From the NCBI GenBank assembly GCA_016760335.1, contig CM028680.1:35192382-35256381 (forward strand): 64,000 bases of DNA, given 5' to 3'. Both the position numbers and the translations under genes were made by a program. This document shows positions 36,737 through 48,812 of this stretch, in pieces. The first letter of the stretch is position 1, and the number at the start of each line of letters is the position of its first letter. The notes under the pieces were generated by a model. The model worked only from the letters and a program-made list of their open reading frames with translations. It did not search any database and had not been told where the DNA came from. The DNA comes from Gastrodia elata (Eukaryota; Streptophyta; Magnoliopsida; Asparagales; Orchidaceae).

Positions 36737-39052
36737 ATGCCTTCTCCTTTCCCGTCCCTAATTCTTCTTCTTCTGCTGTCGATCGCTTCTTCCTTGATCC
36801 CCACTTTTACATTATTTGCCTCTTCTAATCCCCTCTCAACGATCGCCATCTCCGAGGTGGGCAACCAGACGGTGATCTGCGCCCTTCTGCCGACCAGCAG
36901 CGACGGCTCCTATGGTCTGAACTGCACCGGCTTCCCTAGCGGGAGGCGGCGGTCGTACCGCACCCCGGCAGGCTATCTCTACTCCGCAGTGGCCGCAGGG
37001 AGAGGGTTCCTCTGCGCCGTGAGCTCCGAACCCAGCGACTTCTCCACTTCCAGCATGCGCTGGTGGGACTTCACCCACCCCGACGTCCCTTCCAAGCGCA
37101 TCTACAGCGGCCCCTCTCTGACCGCATTGGCTGCAGGCGACTCTCACGTCTGCGGCCTAATTGGCCCCTCCAGCGAGCTATATTGCTGGCGATGGCCGGA
37201 GCTGAGCATCCCGCCTGGCCTCCGCCTGGCAGCGGTCTCCGTCGGCAGAGATTTCGTCTGCGGCCTGCGCGGAGCCGCCGGCACCGCCGGAACCGCCTTC
37301 TGCTTTGGAGGGAATACCAGCGGCGTGGTAGGCACAGAGCCCCAGGGTGTGTTTTCCGCGATCGCCGCCGGGACCCGGCACGCCTGCGCCGTCTCCGTGA
37401 ACGGTGGCGAGCTGGCTTGCTGGGGCGAAGGAGCCCCACCTGGGACGGCCTCCGATGTCAGCTCCCTCGCCCTGGGCAACGGCCGGACATGCGTTGTCCG
37501 CCTCAACGGAACTCTCCACTGCCTCGGCCCCGGCGCTGCTCCGCCGCCGGGCTTTGAGACCGCCCAATTCATGTCTGTGGAAGCGCGCGGCAGCGCCTTC
37601 TGTGGCGTGCTGGCTGAGAACTACTCCGTCATTTGCTGGGGCAGCGAGGCCTTCCAGCGCAAAGCCGTGGTGTTCGACCAGGTCCTGCCCGGAAGCTGCT
37701 GTCCCGTATCCGGATGTGGCTGTGGCGTCCTCCCTGGCTCCGGCAACGCCTGCAGCCACGGAGAGGGTATCTGCCAGCCATGCCCCACGGCGGCGGCTCC
37801 TCTCTCCCAGACACGCAACGGCAGCCCAAGGCGCCGCCTCCTCTTCATCCTCCTGGGTGCCGTCGGGCTCGGCATCGCCTGCGCCGCTTTCGCCTGCTTT
37901 CTGGCCTTTAGGTACGGAAGCCCGAGAGGTCGGGTGTACGATTCCGGCAGAATTTCGCCAGGCGGAGCCAGGGACCAGTCGAGTTCCGGGATGTGGAGGC
38001 TATTGGGCAAAGGGCACGGGCCGATGATCCGAGAGTATGGGATGGATACCCTGCTGGCCGCGACCGAGGATTTTGCAGAGCGGAACAAGGTGGGCTCCGG
38101 GGGGTTCGGGTCGGTGTACCGCGCGGCCCTCCCCGACCGCGGGGTCGTCGCCATCAAGAGGGGCAGGCCGGCGACAGTCCCGTCGAGCTCACTCCGGCGG
38201 CAGGAGATGGAAGCTGCGTTCTTCGCAGAGCTAGCGCTGCTCTCCCGGGTGAACCACAAGAACTTGGTCCGGCTCTACGGGTTTTGCCGTGAGGGCGCGG
38301 AGCTGATACTGGTGTACGAGTTCGTGGCCCGGGGCACACTAGACGCGCACTTGACCCGCTCACCCCTGCCGCCTGGGTCCCCCTTGGCATCATGGGCGGG
38401 TAGGATCAGGATCGCATTGGACGCCGCACGCGGGATCGAGTACCTTCATGCCTACGCCGTCCCCACCATAATCCACCGCGACATCAAATCCTCCAACATC
38501 TTGCTCGACGAGGAATGGACCGCCAAAGTGTCCGACTTCGGGCTCTCGCTGCTGAACCCCAAGGAGGGAGACAATGCTGAAGATGAGGAAAGAGGAGCGA
38601 TGGCGGCAGGGACAGTGGGCTACATGGACCCCGAGTACTACCGGCTGCGGCATCTGACGGCCAAGAGCGACGTGTACAGCTTTGGGGTGGTGCTGCTGGA
38701 GCTCCTGACGGGGTCCAAGGCCGTGGAGAGGAGCGCTGAGAGCGGGACGCCGAGGAATGTGGTAGAGCACGCTGTGCCCAGCATCGAGATCGATGAGGTG
38801 CACCGCGTGCTCGACGAAAGACTGCCTCTGCCCACGCCCTGCGAGATTGAGGCAGTGGCATTTCTTGGGTATCTGGCGGCCGATTGCGTTAGCCCGTCCG
38901 GGAGGGACCGACCCACCATGACCGAAGTGGTCGCCGGCTTGGAGCGGGCTTTGCTTGCTAGCGTGGGCCCGGGGGATTCCACCACGAGGGCCGCCGGGCC
39001 CGGGATAACAACTGCACCGGACACTTTTATCTCTTCTTTGTTTTACTTGTAA
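36737..39052 (+). CDS. CRINKLY4-related receptor-like serine/threonine kinase (CCR3/CCR4 type), single exon
   Basis: The 771-residue protein is complete. It is a predicted plasma-membrane receptor kinase. Residues 1-29 form a signal peptide. Residues 35-305 hold RCC1-like repeats, each with a Gly-rich AAG/VG-R-F/H-C-G/A signature and a C-W/F-G strand (for example AAGDSHVCG at 132-140 and CWG at 228-230), as in the CR4 propeller. Residues 321-349 are a short Cys cluster. One membrane helix is at 368-391. The kinase domain (about 447-738) has GSGGFGSV at 453-460, Lys474, Glu498, HRDIKSSN at 580-587, DFG at 600-602 and GYMDPEYY at 628-635, so an active RD kinase is expected. CR4-family receptors act in epidermal and meristem signalling; the role of this subgroup is less known. 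The start is the first ATG and gives the signal peptide. No intron is needed, and the length agrees with CR4 relatives. CCR3 and CCR4 cannot be told apart here. Confidence 0.93.
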   Translation: MPSPFPSLILLLLLSIASSLIPTFTLFASSNPLSTIAISEVGNQTVICALLPTSSDGSYGLNCTGFPSGRRRSYRTPAGYLYSAVAAGRGFLCAVSSEPSDFSTSSMRWWDFTHPDVPSKRIYSGPSLTALAAGDSHVCGLIGPSSELYCWRWPELSIPPGLRLAAVSVGRDFVCGLRGAAGTAGTAFCFGGNTSGVVGTEPQGVFSAIAAGTRHACAVSVNGGELACWGEGAPPGTASDVSSLALGNGRTCVVRLNGTLHCLGPGAAPPPGFETAQFMSVEARGSAFCGVLAENYSVICWGSEAFQRKAVVFDQVLPGSCCPVSGCGCGVLPGSGNACSHGEGICQPCPTAAAPLSQTRNGSPRRRLLFILLGAVGLGIACAAFACFLAFRYGSPRGRVYDSGRISPGGARDQSSSGMWRLLGKGHGPMIREYGMDTLLAATEDFAERNKVGSGGFGSVYRAALPDRGVVAIKRGRPATVPSSSLRRQEMEAAFFAELALLSRVNHKNLVRLYGFCREGAELILVYEFVARGTLDAHLTRSPLPPGSPLASWAGRIRIALDAARGIEYLHAYAVPTIIHRDIKSSNILLDEEWTAKVSDFGLSLLNPKEGDNAEDEERGAMAAGTVGYMDPEYYRLRHLTAKSDVYSFGVVLLELLTGSKAVERSAESGTPRNVVEHAVPSIEIDEVHRVLDERLPLPTPCEIEAVAFLGYLAADCVSPSGRDRPTMTEVVAGLERALLASVGPGDSTTRAAGPGITTAPDTFISSLFYL

Positions 39053-39105
39053 TGTAATGATATGATTATTCATTGGGTTCGTTCACTGATTCTGGTCATC
39101 ATTTT

Positions 39106-39111
39106 AATAAA
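39106..39111 (+). terminator. Poly(A) signal of the kinase gene
   Basis: AATAAA lies 54 bp after the stop codon. TGTAATG/TATGAT words near the stop could be upstream elements. Confidence 0.5.
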
Positions 39112-40394
39112 AAAGTAGTTTTAAATATACAGCTACAGTGTTCAAGAAATAGTCAACAAAAGTTTGGATTACATTATTTTCATATTTTTATAGATGATTT
39201 TTTTTTTTTTTTTGTGAAATAATATTTGGAACAAATTCTATTGATTTGAATAATATTTGGAATTAATTTTTTTAGTGATTTTTCTAAATATATATTCCCT
39301 TTCCTATATTTGACAACAAAAAAACACACTCTTATCTTTCAATTTTCGCATGCTTTGGAATCATGCACTTGGTTTAACTCATGATAACTTTATTAAAAAA
39401 AGGTGTTCCTCTTGAGCTTTTGGATCTCATTATTCTTTGAAGATTACTGTACTCAAAAGTTGAAGTTCAAATGTTTCTAGCTTCTCGAAGACTTGAAGAT
39501 TAGACTTTCGATCTTTTATTCTAGATTTTAAGATATTAATTAATATTTTTTAGTTAGTAAGCCAAGAATCTATGGTTCAAATTCATCTTTATAATGAAAT
39601 TATAGTCAAATAAAATACATATACAATATGGACCCACAACATATCCCATCATGCCCCGATAGCCTCATTCAAGCTCCTTAAGTATGCTCGTGTCATCACA
39701 CGCTCTCGTTTAGGCCTCAGTGTTGCATCAAATTTTCCAACTCTATGGGAACTTTGCTTTGCCGTCCGCATAATCAAAAAACCAAGGCCGGCCCAAATGG
39801 ATGTGCATTATACATGAGCAATACATCACACCATATTTTATCCTCATAATTTCAAAGCTTGGTTGGAATAAAACTTTGTTAGGTAATTAGAAGTGAGGTA
39901 TGGTTCATCGAACTAACATTGAGTGAAATCGGATGTATTTCAACTTAAAGTCTTGCCCTCTCCAAGGTATGTGTTCACACCACATTCATAGCACTACCAC
40001 TATGAATCACCATCATACATATAATGCCATGGCATGTCATTGCCACACTAAAAATATTCCTTCATCTCTAGACTTTCACTCCTAATGAGGTACTAAGGTC
40101 TCTCGTTACTCCTAGATCTGCCTCTTCTTCTTCCTCAATACCTTCAACATTCTTATCAATGAGAACAGATTCTAATTCAGTATCTCCCGCTTCTACCTTT
40201 TCAACAATTACAATGAATGGACTACTTTGCACTCTTATTTTTCGGCAACCACTCATTTCTTTTTGGATATAATTATTCCAAAAAGTTTTGGTGTTCTAAT
40301 CATCTTCATTCTAGCAAATGTAATTTGCTGATAAACATCTAAGACATATTCGTGGTGCTCCGGGTCAATTATTGAAGATAACCTGGGACATCAA
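39112..40394. other. Spacer downstream of the kinase gene; no gene seen
   Basis: AT-rich sequence with a poly(T) run at 39198-39213. A 62-codon minus-strand frame at 40068-40256 has an acidic run but no family resemblance and no support as a gene. Confidence 0.5.
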
Positions 40395-43300
40395 TGTGAA
40401 ATAACCCAACCTAATTCGTTATCAACCAACTCTTACACTGAGTTGATTGAATCAAATGAATAATCCCCAAAATCTTTGTATATGAACTAACTCTTTAGAT
40501 AATTATGATTACTATCTCAACTGTCAGTCATCCTTATCCATATGCATTGTCGGATTATTTGATTTAAGAGAACCGCAAATGAATATGAGATAAGATTTAA
40601 TATAGTAAAATCACATAACAATTTTGGGTATAAACTAATGTATAATCAAAATGTGGAAGCTTGCATTCATCCATAACATTCATCAGAAAAATAAAAAGTA
40701 AATATCATCTCAAAAAATAAGTAAAAATACATCCAAAATTATCTAACATTTACAAACCAAGTTTTAGATGCATAACAAAATGAACTCACTCATCTCACAA
40801 ACAAAAAAGATAAATTTAAGAATTAGATCAGAAATCCTGCGACTGCAACTCCTCGCCTCCTTCTGATGTTCCTGGACCTCCTCAAGAGTAGGCTCATCAA
40901 ACTATTCCAAACTTGATATGTCGATTTCACACACCAAGGCCTTGGCCAAAAAAGAGAAATCTTGTATTAGACAATGAGTCTAAATGCATTTTAAGCTAAT
41001 TACATTTCAGTATTTTTTAAGGGATATTGATCAATAGAATGAAACAAAAGTAAAATACGTAATGAAACCAGAAATAAAACTGCATAAAATTGAAAGCATA
41101 ATTATAATTATGGACCAAGGTTGCTGAAAATAAAACTATAACTGAAACTGAATAGCACTAGCAATGGAACAAAAAAGCTATAAACAAAGCAGCTAAATGT
41201 AAAGCTGTAAACTGGATAAAAAGCTGAAAATGAACTATAACAAATGCTAAACTTAATATATGCCAGTGAATTAGTTGCTGAATATGTCTCATGTATGCGA
41301 TAGCCCAGATGCTTGAACTACATCTCACTAGTACTAGGTGTACTTTGAATCGCACCACTAACAGATCCTAGGTGTGCTATGCATCACACTGTTAATGAAA
41401 TGTTATGATCATGCGATTCATATTATGCCAAAATGAGACAATTAAATCAACAAAATCTAGAAATCTAAATTATCATAAAAGATATCCCCTTTGTCATATA
41501 ACTATTTACTCTGACATTTCCTAATATACATATTAAATCCAATGTCACGTTATTTAGAAAGTTACACATAAAGCTATTTAATTTTTATATATATCTTTCT
41601 ATACTTAATACTTAATAACTTTAATTTGTAATAAATAAACTTACTGTGAGTCTAGATCTTGAATCAAATTTTAACTTAACAAGTTAAGAGTACATACATA
41701 CAGCCAGTATGTTCAAAGAAAGGTGATTTTGGACACCTAGTTTGCTTAACTGCACTTATCCTAGTGCACAGGGATAGAAGACATACATCCTTTCATAATT
41801 TATTATCCCAAACTAAGGTATCCTAAACCTAAGGCATAACACCCACTAGGATTAGGATGTTTATTTTGATGTTAACTATGCTTATCTAATTGCTTAAGAT
41901 AAGACATAATCTCTATCATTCCTTAATGGTAAAACCAACCAATCCCAAAGTCAAATGAGAAATTCAATTTAGACCATATCTATACAATTTATCAATATAT
42001 GATAAATCTAAACATTGACAATATATTTAAATTATACGCAAACTATTTTACAATTTCAAGGACTTTCAAAGCTATGGGAGACTTAAACTGATAATAATTA
42101 AATAATTCTAGGTTCACAAGTAATAAGCATCTAATCCTTCATTAGGATTTAACTACCATAAAATGTAAGTTTGATTTAACTTTGCTTTGGGTTTAGCTAC
42201 CAAAAGAAGTAAGTTCAACCTTAGGTTTTACTAGTCATGGAAAGTATTGGGTTCTGCCTCAACATTTTAAAATTAAGCCAACCTACCTCAAGGTTTAATT
42301 GAATTATGGTTCTTATAATATTAGCTTAAGTTTTTTAATAATCATTTGAGAAATTCTCAATAGTTCCAATATCTTCTAATGTTAAGGTGATGACTTAAAT
42401 TATAAGATTCTAAATTCAAAAGTCAAACATAATAAATCATAAATAATTATAAACCCTTGTAATTATCACTTACTAACTTTACTCAAGTGACACACATAAA
42501 GATAGGGATCCTCTATCTTATACTACATCTTTTAAGGATTATTAATTAATAATTTGAACACTTCTTACTAATTCATTTATTCATAATCAAATTGTGATTT
42601 AAACTATTGAATTTTTCATATCTTCAAATGAATTTATTAGGGTTTCTAAGTACCTAATTCACTAATTTTAAGAGAATTACATAAATTAGAGTCCTAGTAT
42701 TGATCTTAGATTTCATTTAATTTAATCATTCATAATTTATGGTTCTAAAATTGATTCTATGAAATTGAGTTGATAAATGGAATCCTTCAATACCAAGTGA
42801 TCCCTTACTATATAAATTAGAACATAAATAGTAGCTAGACTGAATTTAGCTAAGTAATTAACTTAATCCATGCTAATTAAGGTTTCAGTTAATTTAAAGG
42901 TGATTAGTACATCAAACTTCTTAAAATGAAACATTAATTTATTATTTGGCCATATAATGTCTAATAAGTTATTAGACACTATAATTACTAAAATCAGACC
43001 TCCAATGGACTTGATACTCATAAATTAAGTTTTAGGGTGATTAGTCAGTGATTACCAAAATTATGGATAAGAAAATATTTCAAATTCCATAATTAAGTTC
43101 TCCTCTATTTAATGAATAGAATGAGACCCTAATCATGCAATTTGGCCAAAGAACTAGCATAACATTCACCAATCTTTTTTTATAGAAATTAAGGCTTAAT
43201 TAAGAAATTTAAGCATAAAAAGTGAAATATTATTACTGATTAATCTTCTACATGATCTCCTAATCAAAATGGTATATAAGATCATTATTTTTGGATCCAA

Positions 43301-43430
43301 AATGACTTAAAATTTTTAAACCCTAATTTCCATTAATTTCTCTATGAATAGGACTTTAGGTTTGCATTTAAATAAAATGTATATTTCCATTTTTGGCTCT
43401 TGGGCCTTGTCGAGTCGACCTGGAGAAATA
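40395..43430 (-). mobile_element. Del LTR (LTR-8), truncated; 3' LTR of gypsy element C
   Basis: It starts with a changed terminus (TGTGAAATAACCC). It keeps the early landmarks: 'cattcatcc' words, the small-ORF region (40845-40925) and a long AT-rich middle. The minus-strand counterpart of the small ORF reads SSLE, a stop, then FDEPTLEEVQ, with ATG changed to ATA, so it is dead. The GC-rich leader and U3 are missing: near 43430 the LTR passes directly into the integrase end of element C. Confidence 0.65.
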
Positions 43431-43439
43431 GAGTGACTT

Positions 43440-44540
43440 CTTAGTTGCCTTTGATCGCATTTTTGAATTTTAATTGGTTCCTAAGCATAAGAAAGATTGA
43501 GCTAAAGAGTTACTACTGGAAATTGTACGAGATCAGAAGGATTTCAACAACATATTCTCAACGATTATACATGGAATACATCGTGAATCACTGAGAAGTC
43601 ATCTGGAGCTTTTAATTTGAAGGTTGCAGATCCACTTTATATATTACTTTGAAAGGTCCTAAGTAACAGGGGTTGAGTTTCCCACCCACTCCAAATCTAA
43701 ATACACCCTTCATTAGGTTGACTTTCAAATACGTGAAATCACCAACTTGGAACTCCAGGATGATACTTGGCATCATGGTATTTACTTTGATGATCTTGTG
43801 CTGCACGGGTCCTCTATTTAATAAGTTGCACTTTCATGCTGGTTTTCTCTACTAATTCTGACTCAAAATGTTGAACGCTTCCGATTCCAGTCCAGGCGAG
43901 TGGACTGCTGCATCTCCTTCCATATATAGCATCAAACAGAGCCATGCTGATACTTGTTTGATGGCTATTATTATAAGAAAACTTTTCTAATGGAATATGG
44001 TCTTCCAAATTACCATTGAAATTCAAGATATAGAGATTTAGGAGATCCTCAAGCACCTGATTAACCCTTTTTGTTTGGCCATCAGTATGAAGATGGAAAG
44101 CAGTGCTCATTGCTAAAGTAGTTCCTATGTCTTGGTGCATGGATTGCCAAAATTTGGATGTGAACCTGCTATCTCTATAAGATACAATCTATTTAGGAAT
44201 TGCATGAAGTCTGGCAATCTCCTTGATATAGATTTTTGCCAACTTCTCCACTGAATTAGTCTGACAAATTGGGATGAAATGAGTTGATTTTGTCAAACGA
44301 TCAACTATAACCCAAATTGTGTCTACTCCAGATCTAACTTTAGGCAATCTCATAAAGAAGTTTATATAAAATACCAAACCATTTCAATTCTAAGATTTGT
44401 AATAGATGCAATAATCCACGATGCCTCTGATGCTTAGCCTTGACTAGATTGCAGGCATGACAGTTTGCTACAAATTCTGCCACACTTTTCCTTATTATTG
44501 GCCACCAAAAAGATTGCTTCAAATCTTGATACATCTCGGT
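43440..44540 (-). pseudogene. Ty3/gypsy integrase with chromodomain remnant (element C)
   Basis: From right to left on the minus strand: YQDLKQSFWWPIIRKSVAEF with CHAC (44534-44430, HHCC zinc domain); IVDRLTKSTHFIP (44377-44189, core with its first catalytic Asp region); FHLHTDGQTKRVNQVLEDLL and FSYNNSHQTSISMALFDAIY (44140-43814, core end; Lys at the place of the usual catalytic Glu, TKRV versus SER/T); FQVGDFTYLKVNLMKGVFRF (43806-43612, C-terminal domain). A degenerate chromodomain follows to about 43440. Frameshifts separate the blocks. Confidence 0.9.
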
Positions 44541-44799
44541 ACATCAAGGATGAATCATGTAGCTAGAATTGTGATCTTCAACTAAAATCTCTAGGTTCAT
44601 GGACTTCATAATCTAAATTTTATTACCTTGATAAATCAAAGTCCCATGAAGTTGCAGATCAATTCGATGACCACTTCGATACCGGCTTTGAGCTTCAAAT
44701 TGTCTTGATCTTTAGTTTTTGATATTGGGACATCTGTGAAAAGCATTGGCTCTATCAAACTCATTTATATCAGCTCGTTTAGAATTTCACCGTGCATGG

Positions 44800-45170
44800 G
44801 CTCTATGCTCAGCTTATGAAATTCATCGATTAAAAAGCCTTCAGAAATCATTGCATAGAGAGTAGCACGATAACTAAGGGCATCTGCTACTATGTTGAAT
44901 TTTCCTGAATGATACTAAATGATGAGGTCATACTCTCTAGTAAATTCTAGCCACCTTTATTGACAACAATTCAGCTCTCATTGTGTGAAGATGTACTTCA
45001 GGCTTTGGTGGTCGATGAAAATTTTGCATTTGACATAATAGAGGTAGTGCCGCCAAATCTTTAGCATGAAAATTGTAGCATCTAATTCAAGTTCATCAAT
45101 AGGATACTTTTTCTCATTTGGAATTAATTGGCGAGAAGTGTATCTGATAACCTTCTTATCTTGCATTAAT
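44800..45170 (-). pseudogene. Ty3/gypsy RNase H remnant (element C)
   Basis: Minus strand 45166-44978 reads VIRYTSRQLIPNEKKYPIDE, then LELDATIFMLKIWRHYLY, then IFIDHQSLKYIFTQ. This is the RNase H pattern of plant gypsy elements, including the DH-SL motif. It breaks down leftwards. It follows RT on the same strand after a short gap. Confidence 0.9.
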
Positions 45171-45198
45171 ACTCATCAAAAGTTTAGATATTGAAGCA

Positions 45199-46010
45199 TC
45201 ATTGAATCTTGGAAATCCAAACCTTACTTGGGTAGAAGTAATACTGGGTAAAAGTGAGTCCTTGCTTAATATTTAAAAAAGCTTCTTTACATTCAAGAGC
45301 CCACTCAAATGGAATAGTTTTTTGAGTTAATCTTGTCAAAGTAGATGCTATCTGTGAGAATCCCTTAACAAACTTATGATAGTACCAAGCTAGTCCCAGG
45401 AAACTGCTGATATCAGTTACTGATTTTGGTTGGAACCACTCTTGTACGATACCAAATTTTCTTTGATTGACTCTGATTCTCTTGGCATCCATGTCATGAC
45501 CCAAAAATGTCACAGAGTTAAGCCAGGACTCGCACTTGGAGTACTTATCATAGAGTTGATGTTTGTATAATTCATCCAACATAACTCTTAAGTAATTTTC
45601 ATAATTTGCATCACTCTTATAATATATGAGAATATTGTTGATGAATACGATCACAAATTTATCTAAGAAACTCGTCAGTCTCTTTGTATTAAGTCCATGA
45701 AAAAGGATGGTGCATTTGTTAGGCCAAAGAATATCACTAAAAATTTGTTATGTCCATATCGAGTCCTAAACAAAATTTTCTCTGTCCTTTTCCTTGACTC
45801 ATAGCTGGTGATAACCAGATCTCATAGTTCAAAAAAAGCACTTTAGCTTCGACTAGTTTGTCAAATAGATCATCGATTCAAGTTAATGAATATTTATTCT
45901 TGATCATCACCTTGTATAGTTCTTGATAGTTTATACATGTTCGCATAGAACCATCTTTTTTCTTGATGATGGGAACTGGTGCTCTTTAAGGAGACATACA
46001 TAGCCTCATT
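45199..46010 (-). pseudogene. Ty3/gypsy reverse transcriptase remnant (element C), FINN active site
   Basis: Minus strand 45654-45199 holds the palm and thumb: IVFINNILIYY, VTFLGHDMDAKRIRVN, ISSFLGLAWYYHKFVKGFSQ, LTRLTQKTIPFEW. The catalytic F-x-DD box reads FINN, so both metal-binding aspartates are changed to asparagine. Upstream RT blocks (45660-46010) are present with frameshifts and stops. The enzyme is dead. Confidence 0.9.
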
Positions 46011-46079
46011 AGCCCCTTCTCCAATAGTTCTTAGAATTTCTTATTCAGTTCATGCCTTGGGTGCTATATGATAAGTGAC

Positions 46080-46887
46080 TTTCAAAATTGGTACAGTTCT
46101 TGGAATTAGTTTAATAGAGAATTCCACTTCTCTAACAAGAAGAAGACTGGGCAGGTCTTTAGGAAATTCATCGGTAAATTAATTAACATCTTCCTTCTTT
46201 TATCCCAGTATGGTTACTAAGTACGCGCCACATCTTTTCTAACCAACTTTTCTACTTTTAGAGAATTTAGCAAAGAAGCTAATGCACTAAATTTTTCTAT
46301 GAATGTCTTCGCTTGATTCCCATTATTGAGTGTAATCTTCTTCTATTGGAAATTTATAGTGGCATCATACTTGCTCAACAAATTCATTCCTAATATCATG
46401 TCGAAGTTTTCAATCAGTAGCACTATTAACTTGGCTTTGAAATTTCTATCACCATTAAGTATGACAAGGTAACATAATTAATGAGCTTGCATACAAGCTC
46501 CGGATGGTAGCCCTATGCTTAATTACTTGGCCAATCATTAATAAGGTAATTTCAACAATTTTGCCCAATTTTCAGATACGAATGAATGACTTGCTCAAGT
46601 GTCAAATAAAATGCTACAAGTTTTGCCATTAAAATCTAGTGAGCCTAAATGTATGATTTTGAATTTTACTTATAATAACATAAGGAAAATAATTGAAGAT
46701 GTATTTTAAACAAAATTTAGACATACTTGAACCAACTTTATTATCCTCAGGAGTAGTGGCTGTAGTGAGCATATACACTCTAGCAAGAGCAAAGGGTTGA
46801 CAATTCTGATTTGATCCAACCTGATAGTTTTGTGTAGAAGTAGGAGTATACATCTTTCTTGTTGTTTGAAAAGGAGCAAATGATGAC
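46080..46887 (-). pseudogene. Ty3/gypsy protease and gag end remnant (element C)
   Basis: Minus strand 46830-46740 reads RVYMLTTATTPEDNKV, resembling the gag-protease junction (RV-ALT). A retropepsin-like second half and the linker before RT can be traced at 46080-46460 with several stops. An Athila solo LTR begins at 46888, so the rest of gag is displaced or lost; part may be at 49151-49787. Confidence 0.65.
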
Positions 46888-48163
46888 TGATAGACTGTAA
46901 AATACATGTCTGCGCTCGTACACAAGTGTACGTAGTTTGAGGTAATAATTTGGAATGTGAGTTCCAAGATTTATCGTCCTCAGGGAATGGGGTGTTTTTT
47001 TACTAAGGTATATCTAATTTCAATAATATTTAAACGGTACCAATTTAGCTTGATTTGGTTCCATTGTCAAAGCAATAATTCAGATGTAAAGAAACTAATT
47101 AAAGTAGAGAGGAGAGTTGGGCTTACTCCATGTTAAATGATGAGCACTTCAAGTTGCATTACTTCTCAAGCACATTTCATTTCTTTTATTAAGCTAATTA
47201 ATCAAGTGCATATTGTATTCCTTCAAGTGCAAATCTTGTGCGAGAGTTGAACACACTAGGGTTCAATTTCTGCACAAAGATTCCCATGAGATCGCAAGAA
47301 GAGCACTTTAGTTTTCCTACGTCTAGGTTGCCAAATTTACAATTTTAATTAGCCAATCTCAAGAGCATTGATTCCACTAATGAGCTTCTCGTGCGTCATG
47401 CGTAGTCCATATAAGGAAGTGATTTCATTGGGCTCTATGACTATGTCACATCGTTCATGAGCTCTCAAAGAATCCACTCCCTCCTTTCACGTATGCTGAG
47501 CAATGGAGACTCAATTAATGGGTCTTGGCTCACACGCTTCAACTCCTTAGTTGAGCGTAAAGTATTGTGAAAGAAGGCTCAAGAACTTCTCACTTAGTTT
47601 TTATCTTTCACACATACCCCGCTCTTAACTAAGCAATGAGCCATGGAGCACAAGACTTTTATTTTGTTTATTTAGAATTTATAGTTAAATTTTCATAACA
47701 TAAGATTTTCATTTGTTCACAACGTATTCTTAAGACAATTTCATTGAGTCATTCAAAAGTAGATTTTATTTAGATCAATGCATGAGGAAGTTCTACATCA
47801 TTTATTAGTCCTTTACATTTTATAATGGGCTTAGCCCAACCCTCCCCAGGGGAGTTTAGCCTTCAATTACAATGGAGAAAAGAAGAATAACATACAAGGA
47901 TGAAGACCCTTTCGTGATCCACTAAAAGAAAAGTAAAAGCAAGATTAGAGTTTACTAGGAACAGCCCTTAAAGGGGTTCTCCGGATCTATCTTCTTCTTC
48001 CTCTTCTCCTCTCCTTTAGCTCCCTAATGCAGCATCCGGTTCTTTCTCCTCTAGCAATGGTTCTTTACACTTCCCTTAGAGAGGTCTCCTTCTTCCTCAG
48101 CCCCCTAAAAATTGAACTTCTTGGATGAAAATTAGGAACCCTTCTTAAGTAAAGAAGAGCTGC

Positions 48164-48170
48164 ATTTATA
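48164..48170 (-). promoter_or_regulatory. TATA box of Athila LTR copy 2
   Basis: The minus strand reads CTATAAATGCA, 255 bp downstream of the tandem array. The same spacing is found in copy 3 (54836). Confidence 0.65.
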
Positions 48171-48424
48171 GAGAGACCAATCCACTTCCTTGCCCATTAA
48201 ATTAAGCATCTTCCCTCCAATAGTCTGCAACAATGAGTGCTTATCCCACTTGAGGCATGATAAGACAATCTCTTTTCCATTCTTTAATCTCCACATCACT
48301 TCAAAAATTCATTTTTCCCTTTTAAAAACTATTCTGCTGCAGAAGAAATGGTGGCTGGGAGATAAGGAGCAGGTTGGGGGTCTTTTCCAAGCCGCAATAA
48401 ATGTCATGAACAGATAAAAATTCG

Positions 48425-48812
48425 GTGCACTGCTGCAGCGTGCTGTAGCGATTGAGTCTCGCAACTCATTTGCTGTGACGGTTTTAAGTCATGAAATCTC
48501 CCTGCTGTGACGCGCTGTAGCGATTGAGTTTCACAAGCTCTCCCGCCGTAACACGTTGTAGTGATTTAGTTATGCAAGCTCTTCTGTTGTGGCACACTGC
48601 AGCGATTGTGCTGCGTAAGCTCCCCCGATGTGGGGCACTAGAGCGATTGAGTCCTGCAAGCTATCCCACTGCAGCGCGCTGTAGTGATTGAGTCCCACAA
48701 GCTCTCCCGCAGTGGCGCTCTGTAGCGGTTGAGTTCCACAAGGTCACCCGCTGTGGCACGCTGTAGTGGTTGAGTTTTGCAGGCTCAGCCACTGCAGTGC
48801 GCTAGGGCGCGC
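48425..48812 (-). repeat. 41-bp tandem array in Athila LTR copy 2
   Basis: Anchors (attgag-like) at 48451, 48523, 48564, 48605, 48646, 48687, 48728 and 48769 give six successive spacings of exactly 41 bp. The 72-bp first spacing holds one unit with a 10-bp loss. The minus-strand core is CGCTACAGCGCGCCACAGCG with substitutions. About nine units. Confidence 0.92.

Noticed and set aside
36836..39073. Many long open frames on both strands overlapping the kinase gene
   Set aside because: They are shadows caused by high GC content; only the 36737-39052 frame has a signal peptide, membrane helix and kinase motifs.
40068..40256. 62-codon minus-strand frame with an acidic run
   Set aside because: Short, no recognised family, no promoter or splice context, and not seen elsewhere in the window.
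48425..48812. CRISPR-like array
   Set aside because: Units are contiguous tandem repeats without unique spacers, in a plant LTR.
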